64,000 nucleotides of DNA. Origin: Streptomyces griseocarneus. Its GTDB lineage: Bacteria; Actinomycetota; Actinomycetes; Streptomycetales; Streptomycetaceae. The notes beneath the pieces were generated by a model, which made no database searches, was not told the DNA's origin, and worked only from the letters and a program-made list of their open reading frames with translations. Positions 19,554 to 27,212 of the stretch are shown here, piece by piece (position 1 is the stretch's first letter; each line of letters opens with the position of its first letter). The position numbers were made by a program, and so were the translations under genes. The stretch is from NCBI GenBank assembly GCA_003674045.1, contig PENC01000020.1, forward strand, positions 62,001 through 126,000, written 5' to 3'.

Positions 19554-19994
19554 GAGGAGCTGGACAGAGAAATCGTGGAACTGCTCGTCAAGGACGGGCG
19601 GATGAGCTACACCGACCTGGGGAAGGCCACCGGCCTGTCGACCTCGGCGGTGCATCAGCGCGTACGCCGCCTCGAGCAGCGCGGTGTCATCCGCGGCTAC
19701 GCGGCCGTGGTGGACCCCGAGGCCGTCGGGCTGCCCCTGACCGCGTTCATCTCGGTGAAACCGTTCGATCCCAGCGCGCCGGACGACATCGCCGACCGGC
19801 TCGCCGAGATCCCCGAGATCGAGGCGTGCCACAGCGTGGCCGGCGACGAGAACTACATCCTCAAGGTGCGCGTGGCCACGCCGCTGGAGCTGGAACATCT
19901 GCTGGCCCGGATCCGGTCGCTGGCGGGAGTTTCGACGCGGACGACGATCGTCCTGTCGACGCCGTACGAGTCGCGGCCGCCGCGGGTGAGCTGA
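19551..19994 (+). CDS. Lrp/AsnC-family transcriptional regulator
   Basis: A 147-residue regulator. The N-terminal helix-turn-helix (YTDLGKATGLSTSAVHQRVRRLEQRGVI) is followed by a RAM ligand-binding domain (residues ~65-140). Such proteins sense amino acids and form octamers. The start GTG 19551 appears leaderless. Longer upstream reading gives a Cys/Pro-rich tail unlike the family. Possible targets are its own gene and the divergent Cys-rich small gene. Confidence 0.9.
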   Translation: MEELDREIVELLVKDGRMSYTDLGKATGLSTSAVHQRVRRLEQRGVIRGYAAVVDPEAVGLPLTAFISVKPFDPSAPDDIADRLAEIPEIEACHSVAGDENYILKVRVATPLELEHLLARIRSLAGVSTRTTIVLSTPYESRPPRVS

Positions 19995-20055
19995 CCGGGG
20001 GTGGGGTGACCGTCCTTCTGTGACCGGGGGCTCCGCCGCCGGACCCCCGCCCGCC

Positions 20056-20141
20056 CACCGGGGTGCGTCTTGCGCTGCGTGCGCGGCTGCGGGTCCGGTG
20101 GGGGCTTGTCGCGCAGTTCCCCGCGCCCCTGACGGGGCGCG
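20056..20141 (+). repeat. Interspersed intergenic repeat, copy 5
   Basis: Closest to a consensus: GGGGTGCGTCTTGCGCTGCG, GCGGCTGCGGGTCCGG, GGGGCTTGTCGCGCAGTTCC, then CCGCGCCCCTGACGGGGCGCG. It lies between two plus-strand genes, after the Lrp gene, and is followed by a separate hairpin. Confidence 0.88.
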
Positions 20142-20164
20142 TCCGACCCGGCCCCGGCGGGGGT

Positions 20165-20183
20165 CTGGGGGCGAAGCCCCCAG
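20165..20183. terminator. CTGGGGGC-GAA-GCCCCCAG hairpin
   Basis: A perfect 8-bp stem with a GAA loop followed by AAAACTTTTC, between the Lrp gene and the amidohydrolase. Together with repeat copy 5 it should stop transcription from the Lrp gene. Confidence 0.68.
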
Positions 20184-20249
20184 AAAACTTTTCCCACCCA
20201 CAGCAACCCCCACCCAGCTCACCGCAGACGGCGCGGCAGACTGTGGGGC

Positions 20250-21890
20250 ATGAGCAACCACACCCGCACCACCCTGCTGCGCAACGGCACCGTGCACAGC
20301 CCCGCCGACCCCTTCGCCACCGCGATGGTCGTGGAGCGCGGCGGCGTCGCCTGGGTCGGCTCCGAAGGGGCCGCCGACTCGTTCGCCGAGGGTGTGGACG
20401 AGGTGGTCGACCTCGACGGCGCGCTGGTCACGCCCGCGTTCACCGACGCGCATGTGCACACCACCGCGACCGGCCTCACCCTGACCGGCCTCGACCTCAC
20501 CGGGGCCCGCACCCTGGCCGAGGCCCTGGACCGGGTGCGGGCCCACGCCGCCGTGCGCCCCGCCGACCGGGTGCTCCTCGGCCACGGCTGGGATGCCAGT
20601 GCCTGGCCCGAGAACAGGCCGCCGTCCCGCCGTGAGCTGGACGAGGCGGCCGGCGGCCGTCCGCTCTACCTCACGCGGGTCGACGTCCATTCGGCCGTCG
20701 TCACCACGGCTCTCCTCGACCTCGTGCCGCAGGTCTCCGGCCTGTCCGGTTTCCAGCAGGACGGGCCGCTGACCGGTGACGCGCACCACGCCGTGCGCGC
20801 CGCCGCGCACGACAGCGTCACCCCGGCACAGCGTGCCGAGGCCCAGGCGGCGGCGCTCGACCGTGCCGCCTCCCTCGGCATCGGCTCCGTGCACGAGTGC
20901 GCCGGGCCGCTGATCTCCGGCACCGACGACTTCACCGGCCTGCTGGCGCTGGCCGCCGAGCGCCCCGGCCCCCGCGTCGTCGGCTACTGGGCCGAAGCCC
21001 TCACCTCCGCCGCCGAGGCCGGCCGCGTCCGCGAGCTCGGCGCCCATGGCGCGGCCGGTGACCTCTTTGTGGACGGCTCCCTCGGCTCGCACACGGCCTG
21101 CCTCCACCAGCCCTACGCCGACGGCCCGCACGCGGACCACACCGGCACCGCCCACCTCGACGCGGCCGCCGTCGCCGCCCACGTCGCGGCCTGCACCGAA
21201 GCGGGCATCCAGGCGGGCTTCCACGCCATCGGCGACGCCGCGCTGACCGCCGTCGTCGAGGGCGTGCGAAGGGTGGCCGACAAGCTCGGGCTCGCCGCCG
21301 TCCGCGCCGCCCGGCACCGCGTCGAGCACGCCGAGATGCTCACCCCCGAACACATCGCGGCCTTCGCCGAATTCGCGCTCACCGCCTCCGTCCAGCCCGT
21401 GTTCGACGCCGCGTGGGGCGGCGACGAGGCGATGTACGCGCGGCGCCTCGGCGTCGAGCGGGCCCGCACCCTCAACCCGTACGCCGCCCTGCTCCGGGCC
21501 GGGGTGCCGCTCGCACTCGGTTCCGACAGCCCGGTCACCCCGCTCGACCCGTGGGGCACCGTGCGCGCCGCCGCCTTCCACCGCACCCCCGAGCACCGGA
21601 TCTCCGTCCGCGCCGCCTTCACCGCGCACACCCGCGGCGGCTGGCGGGCCATCGGCCGCGACGACGCGGGCGTCCTGGTCCCGGGGGCGCCCGCCGACTA
21701 CGCGGTCTGGACGGCCGGTGACCTGGTCGTCCAGGTCCCGGACGAGCGGGTGGCCAGCTGGTCCACCGACCCGCGCTCCGGCACGCCCGGACTGCCGGAC
21801 CTCACCCCCGGCACCCCTCTCCCCACCTGTCTGCGCACGGTCGTCGGCGGGCGCACCGTGTACGCGGCCCACGGGCGTCCGAACGAGTGA
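20250..21890 (+). CDS. Amidohydrolase family 3 (YtcJ-like) metal-dependent hydrolase
   Basis: A 546-residue TIM-barrel hydrolase. The metal-binding HxH is in FTDAHVHTTATG (residues ~66-77). Later His ligands are likely in GFHAIGDAAL and RHRVEHAEM, and the Asp in GSDSPVTPLDP. A C-terminal beta segment (PADYAVWTAGDLVVQ) closes the composite sandwich domain. Family members hydrolyse amide or cyclic C-N bonds, but the substrate is rarely known. ATG 20250 has only GTGGGG as a weak ribosome site. It is a single gene between terminators. Confidence 0.88.
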   Translation: MSNHTRTTLLRNGTVHSPADPFATAMVVERGGVAWVGSEGAADSFAEGVDEVVDLDGALVTPAFTDAHVHTTATGLTLTGLDLTGARTLAEALDRVRAHAAVRPADRVLLGHGWDASAWPENRPPSRRELDEAAGGRPLYLTRVDVHSAVVTTALLDLVPQVSGLSGFQQDGPLTGDAHHAVRAAAHDSVTPAQRAEAQAAALDRAASLGIGSVHECAGPLISGTDDFTGLLALAAERPGPRVVGYWAEALTSAAEAGRVRELGAHGAAGDLFVDGSLGSHTACLHQPYADGPHADHTGTAHLDAAAVAAHVAACTEAGIQAGFHAIGDAALTAVVEGVRRVADKLGLAAVRAARHRVEHAEMLTPEHIAAFAEFALTASVQPVFDAAWGGDEAMYARRLGVERARTLNPYAALLRAGVPLALGSDSPVTPLDPWGTVRAAAFHRTPEHRISVRAAFTAHTRGGWRAIGRDDAGVLVPGAPADYAVWTAGDLVVQVPDERVASWSTDPRSGTPGLPDLTPGTPLPTCLRTVVGGRTVYAAHGRPNE

Positions 21891-21962
21891 CGGGGCCGCG
21901 GCCGCGTACCGCCGAACGACGTGCCGTCGGCCTGTCGCCGCCCCGGGTCCCGCGCCGTATTG

Positions 21963-21993
21963 ACCTGCTGATTTACAGCAAATGACCAGGTCG
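21963..21993. promoter_or_regulatory. 31-bp imperfect inverted repeat upstream of a strong promoter
   Basis: GACCTGCTGATTTAC and its partner arm match at 12 of 15 positions around one central base. It ends ten bases before the -35 at 22003, a position suited to a regulator-binding site. It is AT-richer than its surroundings. Confidence 0.5.
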
Positions 21994-22002
21994 GGGAAGT
22001 GT

Positions 22003-22032
22003 TGACAGGTTGCGGGCGGCGGCGGGTAGGTT
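22003..22032 (+). promoter_or_regulatory. Strong vegetative-type promoter in the gap upstream of lnt
   Basis: TTGACA (22003-22008), 18 bases, TAGGTT (22027-22032). This is close to the consensus for the principal sigma factor HrdB. The transcript would start near 22039, about 370 bases before the lnt GTG, so the message has a long leader or contains an unannotated RNA or small ORF. Confidence 0.65.
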
Positions 22033-22410
22033 CTGCGGAGTCCACCACGGACGTCCGGCCGGTGAACCTCCACACAGTCGTCGAACGCCGCTGGGCCATG
22101 GGGCGGAGCGCCGGACGGGCGCACCGCCACTGGCAGCCAGGTCCCAGCGGCACCACGGGGGCGAGGGACGGTAGCGCCAGGCCGGCAGGTGTGACCCGGG
22201 TGGGGCCCGGAAGTTCAGTAGACAACGGTCACGGGTGACCCGCAGCCAGCGGTCCCCGGGCCGGCCCGAAGGACACCGGGCCCCCATCCGCCGCCCGCGC
22301 GAAGCGGGTTTTCCACAGGAGCGGGTTTTCCACAGCCCCGGACCCGGGGTGCGCCCCGCGCGGGGTACCGTCGGCACACATACCGCTCAGCTCGCAGGAA
22401 AGGGGCGCCC

Positions 22411-24111
22411 GTGCCCCCGGGTACCGAAACCACCGCCGACGAACGACCGGAGCCCGCGTCGGCCCCGGCCGTGGGGACGGCGACGCCGGAGTCCGCCGCC
22501 GCGCCGCACCCCGCTCGCGCCTCCAGGTTCACCAGGCTCGTCCGCCTCGCCCGGCGCGAGGCGGCGCGTACCGGGCTCGCCGCCCTCGCCGGGCTCGCGC
22601 TCGCCGTGGCCTTCCCGCCGTACGGCCTGTGGCCGCTGTCGATCGTGGCCGTCGCCGCGCTCGCGCTGCTCACCCGGGGCCGCACCGCCCGCCAGGGCGC
22701 CTGGACGGGCTTCGCCTTCGGGCTGCCGTTCTTCTTCGTCCTGCTCCGCTGGCTGCGAGTGGTCGGCTACGACGCCGTGGTGGGCCTCTCCCTCGTCGAG
22801 GCGCTGTTCCTCGCCCTGCTCGGCGCGGGTCTGGCCCGTGTCTCCCGGCTGCCCGCCTGGCCGCTGTGGGGCGCCTGCCTGTGGATCACCGAGGAGCTGG
22901 CGCGCGACCGGCTGCCCTTCGGCGGCTTCCCCTGGGGCAGGCTCGCCTTCGCCAACACCGGCTCGCCCTTCACCCCGCTCGCGGCCCTCGGCGGCGCCCC
23001 GCTGGTGACGTTCGCCGTGGCCCTCACCGGCGGCCTCCTCGCGTACGCCGCCGTCACCGCCGGGCGGCTGCGCCACGGCCCGCGCACGCTCCGGGCCGCG
23101 CTGCCCGGCGTCGAGGCCGCCGCGCTGGCCGCGGCGGTCCTGCTCGCCGGGTACGCCGTGCCCGTGCCCACGAAGGCCGCCGACACCGTGAAGGTCGCCC
23201 TGGTCCAGGGCAATGTGGAGCACCCCGGCATGGACTTCCTCGGCCGTCCGATGATGATCCTCGACAATCACGTCGACGCCACCCTCCAGCTGGCCCGTGA
23301 CATCAAGGAGGGCCGCAGGGAGAAGCCGGATCTGGTGATCTGGCCGGAGAACTCCTCCGACCTCGACCCCTTCCAGTACCCGCAGGCGTACGACCGCATC
23401 GAGCAGGCCGTCAAGGCCGTCGGCGTCCCCGTCCTCGTCGGCGCCCTGGTCGACCACCCGGGCTCCAGCGGCTACATCGACAACAAGGGCATCGTCTGGG
23501 ACCCGAAGACCGGCCCCGGCGCCTCCTACTCCAAGCAGCACCCCGTGCCGTTCGGCGAGTACGTGCCCTTCCGCGGCCAGCTAAGCAAGATCATCACCAG
23601 GCTCCAGCGCGTCCAGCGGGACTTCTACCCCGGCGACCACACCGGCGTGCTGCAGCTCGGCCCGGCCAGGCTCGGCGACGTGATCTGTTTCGAGATCGCC
23701 TACGACGAGATCGTGCGCGACACCGTCAAGGCCGGTGCCCGCGCCCTCGTCGTGCAGACCAACAACGCCACCTACGGCCGCACCGGCCAGCCCGAGCAGC
23801 AGCTCGCCATGTCGAAGCTGCGGGCCGTCGAGCACGGCCGCGCCATTGTGACAGCCGCCACAAGCGGCATCAGCGCCGTGGTCGCCCCGGACGGCAAGGT
23901 GCTCCAGCAGAGCACGGAATTCACCCGGGATGTCCTCAGTGCCCGGATACCGCTGCGCGACGCGACCACCGTGGCGGACCGTGTGGGTGCGGGCCCGGAA
24001 TGGGCGCTCGCTATGGTGGGCCTTCTGTCCTGCGCCGCCGCGGTTCTGATCGGCCGTCGGGAGCGGACGGACGCAACTGAGCTGGCAACTGAGCGAAAGG
24101 GCCACGAGTGA
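22411..24111 (+). CDS. lnt: Apolipoprotein N-acyltransferase
   Basis: A 566-residue membrane enzyme that adds the third acyl chain to the N-terminal Cys of lipoproteins. An N-terminal Ala/Pro-rich cytoplasmic tail leads into about six membrane helices (residues ~45-250), then a nitrilase-like extracytoplasmic domain. The catalytic triad is visible: Glu in LVIWPENSSD, Lys in SYSKQHPVPFGEYVP, Cys in GDVICFEIAYD. A last helix lies near the C-terminus. The GTG start follows GGAAAGGGG. It overlaps ppm by GTGA. In mycobacteria the two activities occur fused as one protein, and the coupling here matches. Confidence 0.95.
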   Translation: MPPGTETTADERPEPASAPAVGTATPESAAAPHPARASRFTRLVRLARREAARTGLAALAGLALAVAFPPYGLWPLSIVAVAALALLTRGRTARQGAWTGFAFGLPFFFVLLRWLRVVGYDAVVGLSLVEALFLALLGAGLARVSRLPAWPLWGACLWITEELARDRLPFGGFPWGRLAFANTGSPFTPLAALGGAPLVTFAVALTGGLLAYAAVTAGRLRHGPRTLRAALPGVEAAALAAAVLLAGYAVPVPTKAADTVKVALVQGNVEHPGMDFLGRPMMILDNHVDATLQLARDIKEGRREKPDLVIWPENSSDLDPFQYPQAYDRIEQAVKAVGVPVLVGALVDHPGSSGYIDNKGIVWDPKTGPGASYSKQHPVPFGEYVPFRGQLSKIITRLQRVQRDFYPGDHTGVLQLGPARLGDVICFEIAYDEIVRDTVKAGARALVVQTNNATYGRTGQPEQQLAMSKLRAVEHGRAIVTAATSGISAVVAPDGKVLQQSTEFTRDVLSARIPLRDATTVADRVGAGPEWALAMVGLLSCAAAVLIGRRERTDATELATERKGHE

Positions 24112-24869
24112 ACGACGGTGGTCAGCGGAGATACGGTCCGCTCGGCACGACCTTGGTGATCATCCCGACCTACAACGAGGCGGAGAACATCGGGTCCATC
24201 GTCGGCCGGGTGCGGGCGGCCGTCCCGGAGGCGCACGTCCTCGTCGCCGACGACAACAGCCCCGACGGCACCGGCAAGCTCGCCGACGAGCTGGCGGCCG
24301 ACGACGACCAGGTCAAGGTCCTGCACCGCAAGGGCAAGGAGGGGCTCGGCGCCGCCTACCTCGCGGGCTTCCGCTGGGGCCTCGACAACGGCTACGGCGT
24401 GCTGGTGGAGATGGACGCCGACGGCTCCCACCAGCCCGAGGAGCTGCCCCGGCTGCTCACCGCCCTCAAGAACGCCGACCTGGTGCTGGGCTCCCGCTGG
24501 GTGCCCGGCGGCCGGGTGGTGAACTGGCCCAAGTCCCGCGAGATCCTCTCCCGCGGCGGCTCCACCTACTCCCGGCTGCTCCTCGACGTCCCGATCCGCG
24601 ACGTCACCGGCGGCTACCGCGCCTTCCGCAGGGAGACGCTGGAGGGGCTGGGCATGGACGAGGTCGCCTCGCAGGGCTACTGCTTCCAGGTCGACCTGGC
24701 CTGGCGCGCGGTCAAGGCGGGTTTCCACGTGGTGGAGGTCCCGATCACCTTCGTCGAGCGCGAGCTCGGTGACAGCAAGATGAGCCGGGACATCGTCGCC
24801 GAGGCCCTGTGGCGGGTCACCTCCTGGGGCGTCGGCTCCCGCGTGGGCAAGGTGCTCGGCAAGGGCTGA
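24108..24869 (+). CDS. ppm: Polyprenol monophosphomannose synthase
   Basis: A 253-residue GT2 glycosyltransferase that moves mannose from GDP-mannose to polyprenyl phosphate, giving the donor for protein O-mannosylation outside the membrane. The nucleotide-binding start is VIIPTYNEAENIGSIV, with VADDNSPDGTG next and the metal-binding EMDADGSH. VTGGYRAFRR and CFQVDLAWRA are family features. No membrane helices are present, so it is the soluble bacterial form and probably relies on Lnt for membrane association. The GTG start overlaps the lnt stop. Confidence 0.94.
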   Translation: MNDGGQRRYGPLGTTLVIIPTYNEAENIGSIVGRVRAAVPEAHVLVADDNSPDGTGKLADELAADDDQVKVLHRKGKEGLGAAYLAGFRWGLDNGYGVLVEMDADGSHQPEELPRLLTALKNADLVLGSRWVPGGRVVNWPKSREILSRGGSTYSRLLLDVPIRDVTGGYRAFRRETLEGLGMDEVASQGYCFQVDLAWRAVKAGFHVVEVPITFVERELGDSKMSRDIVAEALWRVTSWGVGSRVGKVLGKG

Positions 24870-24913
24870 CCCCGGCCCCGGGCATTCCACGGACGTCCAG
24901 GCACACTTGAAGC

Positions 24914-25486
24914 ATGACCTTCGGAGCACAGCAGACCGCCCCTGGCCGACCGCCGCACAAGAGCCGAGCCCGCAAGCTCCTCCCGCTGGGAGTGGCCCTG
25001 TGGGTGGTCCTGGAGATCTGGCTGCTGACGCTGGTGGCCGGGGCGGCGGGCGGATTCACCGTCTTCCTCCTGCTGGCCGCCGGTGTGGTGGTCGGCTCGT
25101 ATGTGATCAAGCGGGCCGGGAGGCGTGCCTGGAAGCGCCTGACGGCGCAGCTGCAGAGCGGGGACACGGCCGCCGAACCGGCGCCGGAGGGCGGCGGCAA
25201 CGGCCTCACGATGCTCGGCGGGCTGCTGATCATCCTGCCGGGGCTCCTGTCGGACGTGGTGGGGCTGCTGTGCCTGTTCCCGCTCACGCGGGGGGTGCTG
25301 CGAAAGGGGCTGGAACGGTGGCTCGTGCGGCAGCCTGCCGCGCCCGGGGCCTTCGGGCCGCTCGGGGACGCGTTCCAGCAGGCGCGTATGCGGATGCCGG
25401 ACGGGAAGGTCGTGCAGGGCGAGGTCATTCGCGAGGACGCGCCGCCGTCCGCTCCGCGGGAGGGTGGGCCGCAGCTGCCGCGGTGA
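24914..25486 (+). CDS. fxsA: FxsA family membrane protein
   Basis: A 190-residue protein with a basic cytoplasmic N-terminus, two adjacent membrane helices (residues ~25-70), an amphipathic linker with KRAGRRAWKRL, then another hydrophobic region (GLTMLGGLLIILPGLLSDVVGLLCLF), the FxsA hallmark. The C-terminal tail is soluble. In E. coli FxsA relieves F-plasmid exclusion of phage T7; its normal role is unknown. ATG 24914 lies 44 bp after ppm, so it may be in the same transcript. Confidence 0.85.
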   Translation: MTFGAQQTAPGRPPHKSRARKLLPLGVALWVVLEIWLLTLVAGAAGGFTVFLLLAAGVVVGSYVIKRAGRRAWKRLTAQLQSGDTAAEPAPEGGGNGLTMLGGLLIILPGLLSDVVGLLCLFPLTRGVLRKGLERWLVRQPAAPGAFGPLGDAFQQARMRMPDGKVVQGEVIREDAPPSAPREGGPQLPR

Positions 25487-25500
25487 GCTTGTTTCTGTCG

Positions 25501-25596
25501 GCGCCCAATGGGGTGCCTCGTAAGCCCGGTTTGCGGCTGCGGGCCGTCTCTGGCTGGTCGCGCAGTTCCCCGCGCCCCTGAGGGGGCTTCGCCCCC
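25501..25596 (+). repeat. Interspersed intergenic repeat, copy 6, merging with GGGGGC-TTC-GCCCCC hairpin
   Basis: A diverged left half (TAAGCCCGG replaces GCGCTGCGTG), then GGTCGCGCAGTTCCCCGCGC. The right end runs into a second 6-bp hairpin (25582-25596). It lies after fxsA in a convergent gap. Confidence 0.8.
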
Positions 25597-25618
25597 GGGG
25601 CGCCTCTCTCGGTGGGGT

Positions 25619-25635
25619 CTGGGGCGCAGCCCCAG
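25619..25635. terminator. CTGGGGC-GCA-GCCCCAG hairpin
   Basis: A 7-bp perfect stem with a 3-base loop in the fxsA-rbpA convergent gap, of the same type as the hairpins at 4357, 20165, 41307 and 60710. Confidence 0.62.
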
Positions 25636-25676
25636 GAAAGATCTCCACTCACGGCAACCCCCACCTAGCCCGGGTA

Positions 25677-25723
25677 CGACAAGGGCCGGGCCACTACCAG
25701 AGGTAGTGGCCCGGCCCTTGTCG
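25677..25723. terminator. Perfect 22-bp stem hairpin, bidirectional terminator between fxsA and rbpA
   Basis: Positions 25677-25698 and 25702-25723 are exact reverse complements around the loop AGA. It is the longest perfect hairpin seen in the window, and it ends 23 bases before the rbpA stop. It would work for transcripts from either side. Confidence 0.88.
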
Positions 25724-25746
25724 CGTCTGCCGCTCGCCGCGAGGCG

Positions 25747-26121
25747 TTACGCGGACTTACGCGTGTCACGCGGGTGCACCGCGATGTTCATGGCACCGGA
25801 GCGCAGGACCGCCAGCCTCTCGGCCAGCACCTCCTCGAGCTCCTCGCGGGTACGCCGCTCCATGAGCATGTCCCAGTGCGTACGCGCGGGCTTGCCCTTC
25901 TTCTCCTCAGGACCATCGCCGTCCACCAGGAGTGACACGGCGCCGCACGCCTTGCACTCCCACTCCGGCGGAATCTCCGCCTCTACCGAGAACGGCATCT
26001 CAAATCGATGCCCGTTCGGGCATGCGTACTCCACCGCCTGGCGCGGGGCCAGATCGATGCCGCGGTCGGTCTCGTAGCTGGTAACCACAAGTCGCGTGCC
26101 GCGGAGAGCTCGCTCACTCAT
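25747..26121 (-). CDS. rbpA: RNA polymerase-binding protein RbpA
   Basis: A 124-residue actinobacterial protein that binds the principal sigma factor and stabilises open promoter complexes. It has an N-terminal basic tail (SERALRGTRLVVTSYETDRG), a core domain with the zinc-like Cys sets YACPNGHRFE and WECKACGAVS, a basic linker (EEKKGKPARTHWDMLMERRT), and the C-terminal sigma-interacting helix. ATG 26121 follows GGGAGG; a longer reading from 26151 is less likely. A sigma-R-type promoter lies upstream, matching known control by thiol stress. Confidence 0.96.
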   Translation of the reverse strand: MSERALRGTRLVVTSYETDRGIDLAPRQAVEYACPNGHRFEMPFSVEAEIPPEWECKACGAVSLLVDGDGPEEKKGKPARTHWDMLMERRTREELEEVLAERLAVLRSGAMNIAVHPRDTRKSA

Positions 26122-26183
26122 GAATCGTGCCTCCCGGGCTTGGTCGCCCACAGGACAGGTGTCGCTGTCGTCGTCATCCGGTC

Positions 26184-26209
26184 AACGTCCGGTCGGCGGT
26201 GAAGATTCC
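26184..26209 (-). promoter_or_regulatory. Sigma-R-type promoter of rbpA
   Basis: On the minus strand GGAAT (26205-26209), 18 bases, GTT (26184-26186). This is an exact match to the streptomycete sigma-R consensus and sits about 63 bases before the rbpA start. The remaining ~170 bp toward the YczE-like gene carries a pair of TGTCAC motifs and no gene. Confidence 0.85.
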
Positions 26210-26378
26210 CCGTTGAGGGACATGCGTCGCCCGTCGTGCCGCCCCTTGTTGTACCCACCAGCGCCCGTTTTGTCACATCTGGCAACGGATGTCACCCTGC
26301 GTTTCTATGGCTTTAGCGCGCAGTAACGGTACATCTGGTGGATCGAAGGCGTACACTACCGGCCCGCTTCCCCCGTGG

Positions 26379-27080
26379 CTAAACCAGGTCCGGAATTTCT
26401 CGCTCTGGCGTCGGTCCGGATGCGACGGTCCTCCCGTTCGGGGCCGTCGTCACGACCACCGTGGCGGCCGTCGGCTCCGGCAGTGCGAAGGCGCGCAGGA
26501 AGAACTGCGCCAGCGGGCCGATGGCCAGGGCGTAGAAGACCGTGCCGACGCCCGCCGACCCGCCGAGCGCGAAGCCCGTGCCCAGGACGGCCACCTCGAT
26601 GCACGTCCGCACGAGCCGCACCGAGCGCCCCGTCCTGCGGTGCAGTCCGGTCATCAGGCCGTCGCGCGGGCCGGGGCCGAAGCGCGTGGAGATGTAGAGC
26701 CCGGTCGCCACCGCGCACAGCACCACCGCGAAGGCCAGCAGCGGAATTCGCATCCACAGCGAGCGCGGCTCCGGGGTCAGGCCGAGGGTGGCGTCCATCG
26801 CGAGCCCGACCACCAGCACGTTGGAGACCGTGCCGAGCCCCGGCCGCTGCCGCAGCGGGATCCACAGCAGCAGCACCACCGCGCCGATCACGATCGACGC
26901 GGTGCCGATCGACAGGCCCGTGTGCCGGGCGACCCCCTGGTTGAGCACGTCCCACGGCGCCAGCCCGAGACCGGCGCGCAGCTGGAGCCCGGCGCTCACC
27001 CCGTACAGGACGAGCCCGCCGTACAGCTGCAGCAGACGGCGGGCGAGAAAAAGCCCTCCTGGTGCGGACGACGCGGACAA
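26379..27080 (-). CDS. YczE-family integral membrane protein
   Basis: A 233-residue protein with about five membrane helices and the family features LGLAPWDVLNQGVA, GLGTVSNVLVVGLAMD and FGPGPRDGLMTGLH. The start is an unusual TTG at 27080, chosen because GGGGAGG lies six bases upstream. Divergent pairing with a MocR regulator matches the known YczR-YczE arrangement, in which the regulator controls the membrane protein. A transport role is suspected; no substrate is known. Confidence 0.82.
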   Translation of the reverse strand: MSASSAPGGLFLARRLLQLYGGLVLYGVSAGLQLRAGLGLAPWDVLNQGVARHTGLSIGTASIVIGAVVLLLWIPLRQRPGLGTVSNVLVVGLAMDATLGLTPEPRSLWMRIPLLAFAVVLCAVATGLYISTRFGPGPRDGLMTGLHRRTGRSVRLVRTCIEVAVLGTGFALGGSAGVGTVFYALAIGPLAQFFLRAFALPEPTAATVVVTTAPNGRTVASGPTPEREIPDLV

Positions 27081-27212
27081 TGGGTGCCTCCCCGAGTGGT
27101 CGATCGAGCAAATCGGCAGCGAGCGGTGGTACGAGTGGCCTGCCGCATGGCAGTCTGTGGACTGGGAACAGCAGTGATCCATGGCCAATCCCGGAAAGGT
27201 GGACCGGTCAGG
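27081..27212. promoter_or_regulatory. Divergent control region of the YczE/MocR pair
   Basis: 132 bp. Repeated GAGTGG-type hexamers (near 27094, 27120 and 27130) lie in the same orientation, and CAGTC-TGTG-GACTG forms a small inverted repeat. MocR proteins often bind direct repeats with one bend-forming site, so the hexamers are candidate sites; the assignment is weak. Confidence 0.35.

Larger units (their letters stand above)
21891..22410 (+). other. 520-bp intergenic region upstream of lnt: operator, promoter, long leader, paired direct repeats
   Basis: In order: the inverted repeat at 21963, the promoter at 22003, several GC hairpins (one is GGTCACGGGTGACC at 22227-22240), and two copies of GCGGGTTTTCCACAG at 22304-22318 and 22321-22335. 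Each copy contains TTTTCCACA, one base from the streptomycete DnaA box TTGTCCACA. An open frame from GTG 22062 to 22238 has no ribosome-binding site and a composition I do not trust as coding. Confidence 0.55.

Noticed and set aside
21999..22238. Small plus-strand frame upstream of lnt
   Set aside because: It starts upstream of the predicted transcript start, and the internal GTG at 22062 has no ribosome-binding site. It is kept as part of the leader region, not called a gene.
22304..22335. Replication origin suggested by DnaA-box-like repeats
   Set aside because: Only two imperfect boxes, and no dnaA, dnaN or box cluster nearby.
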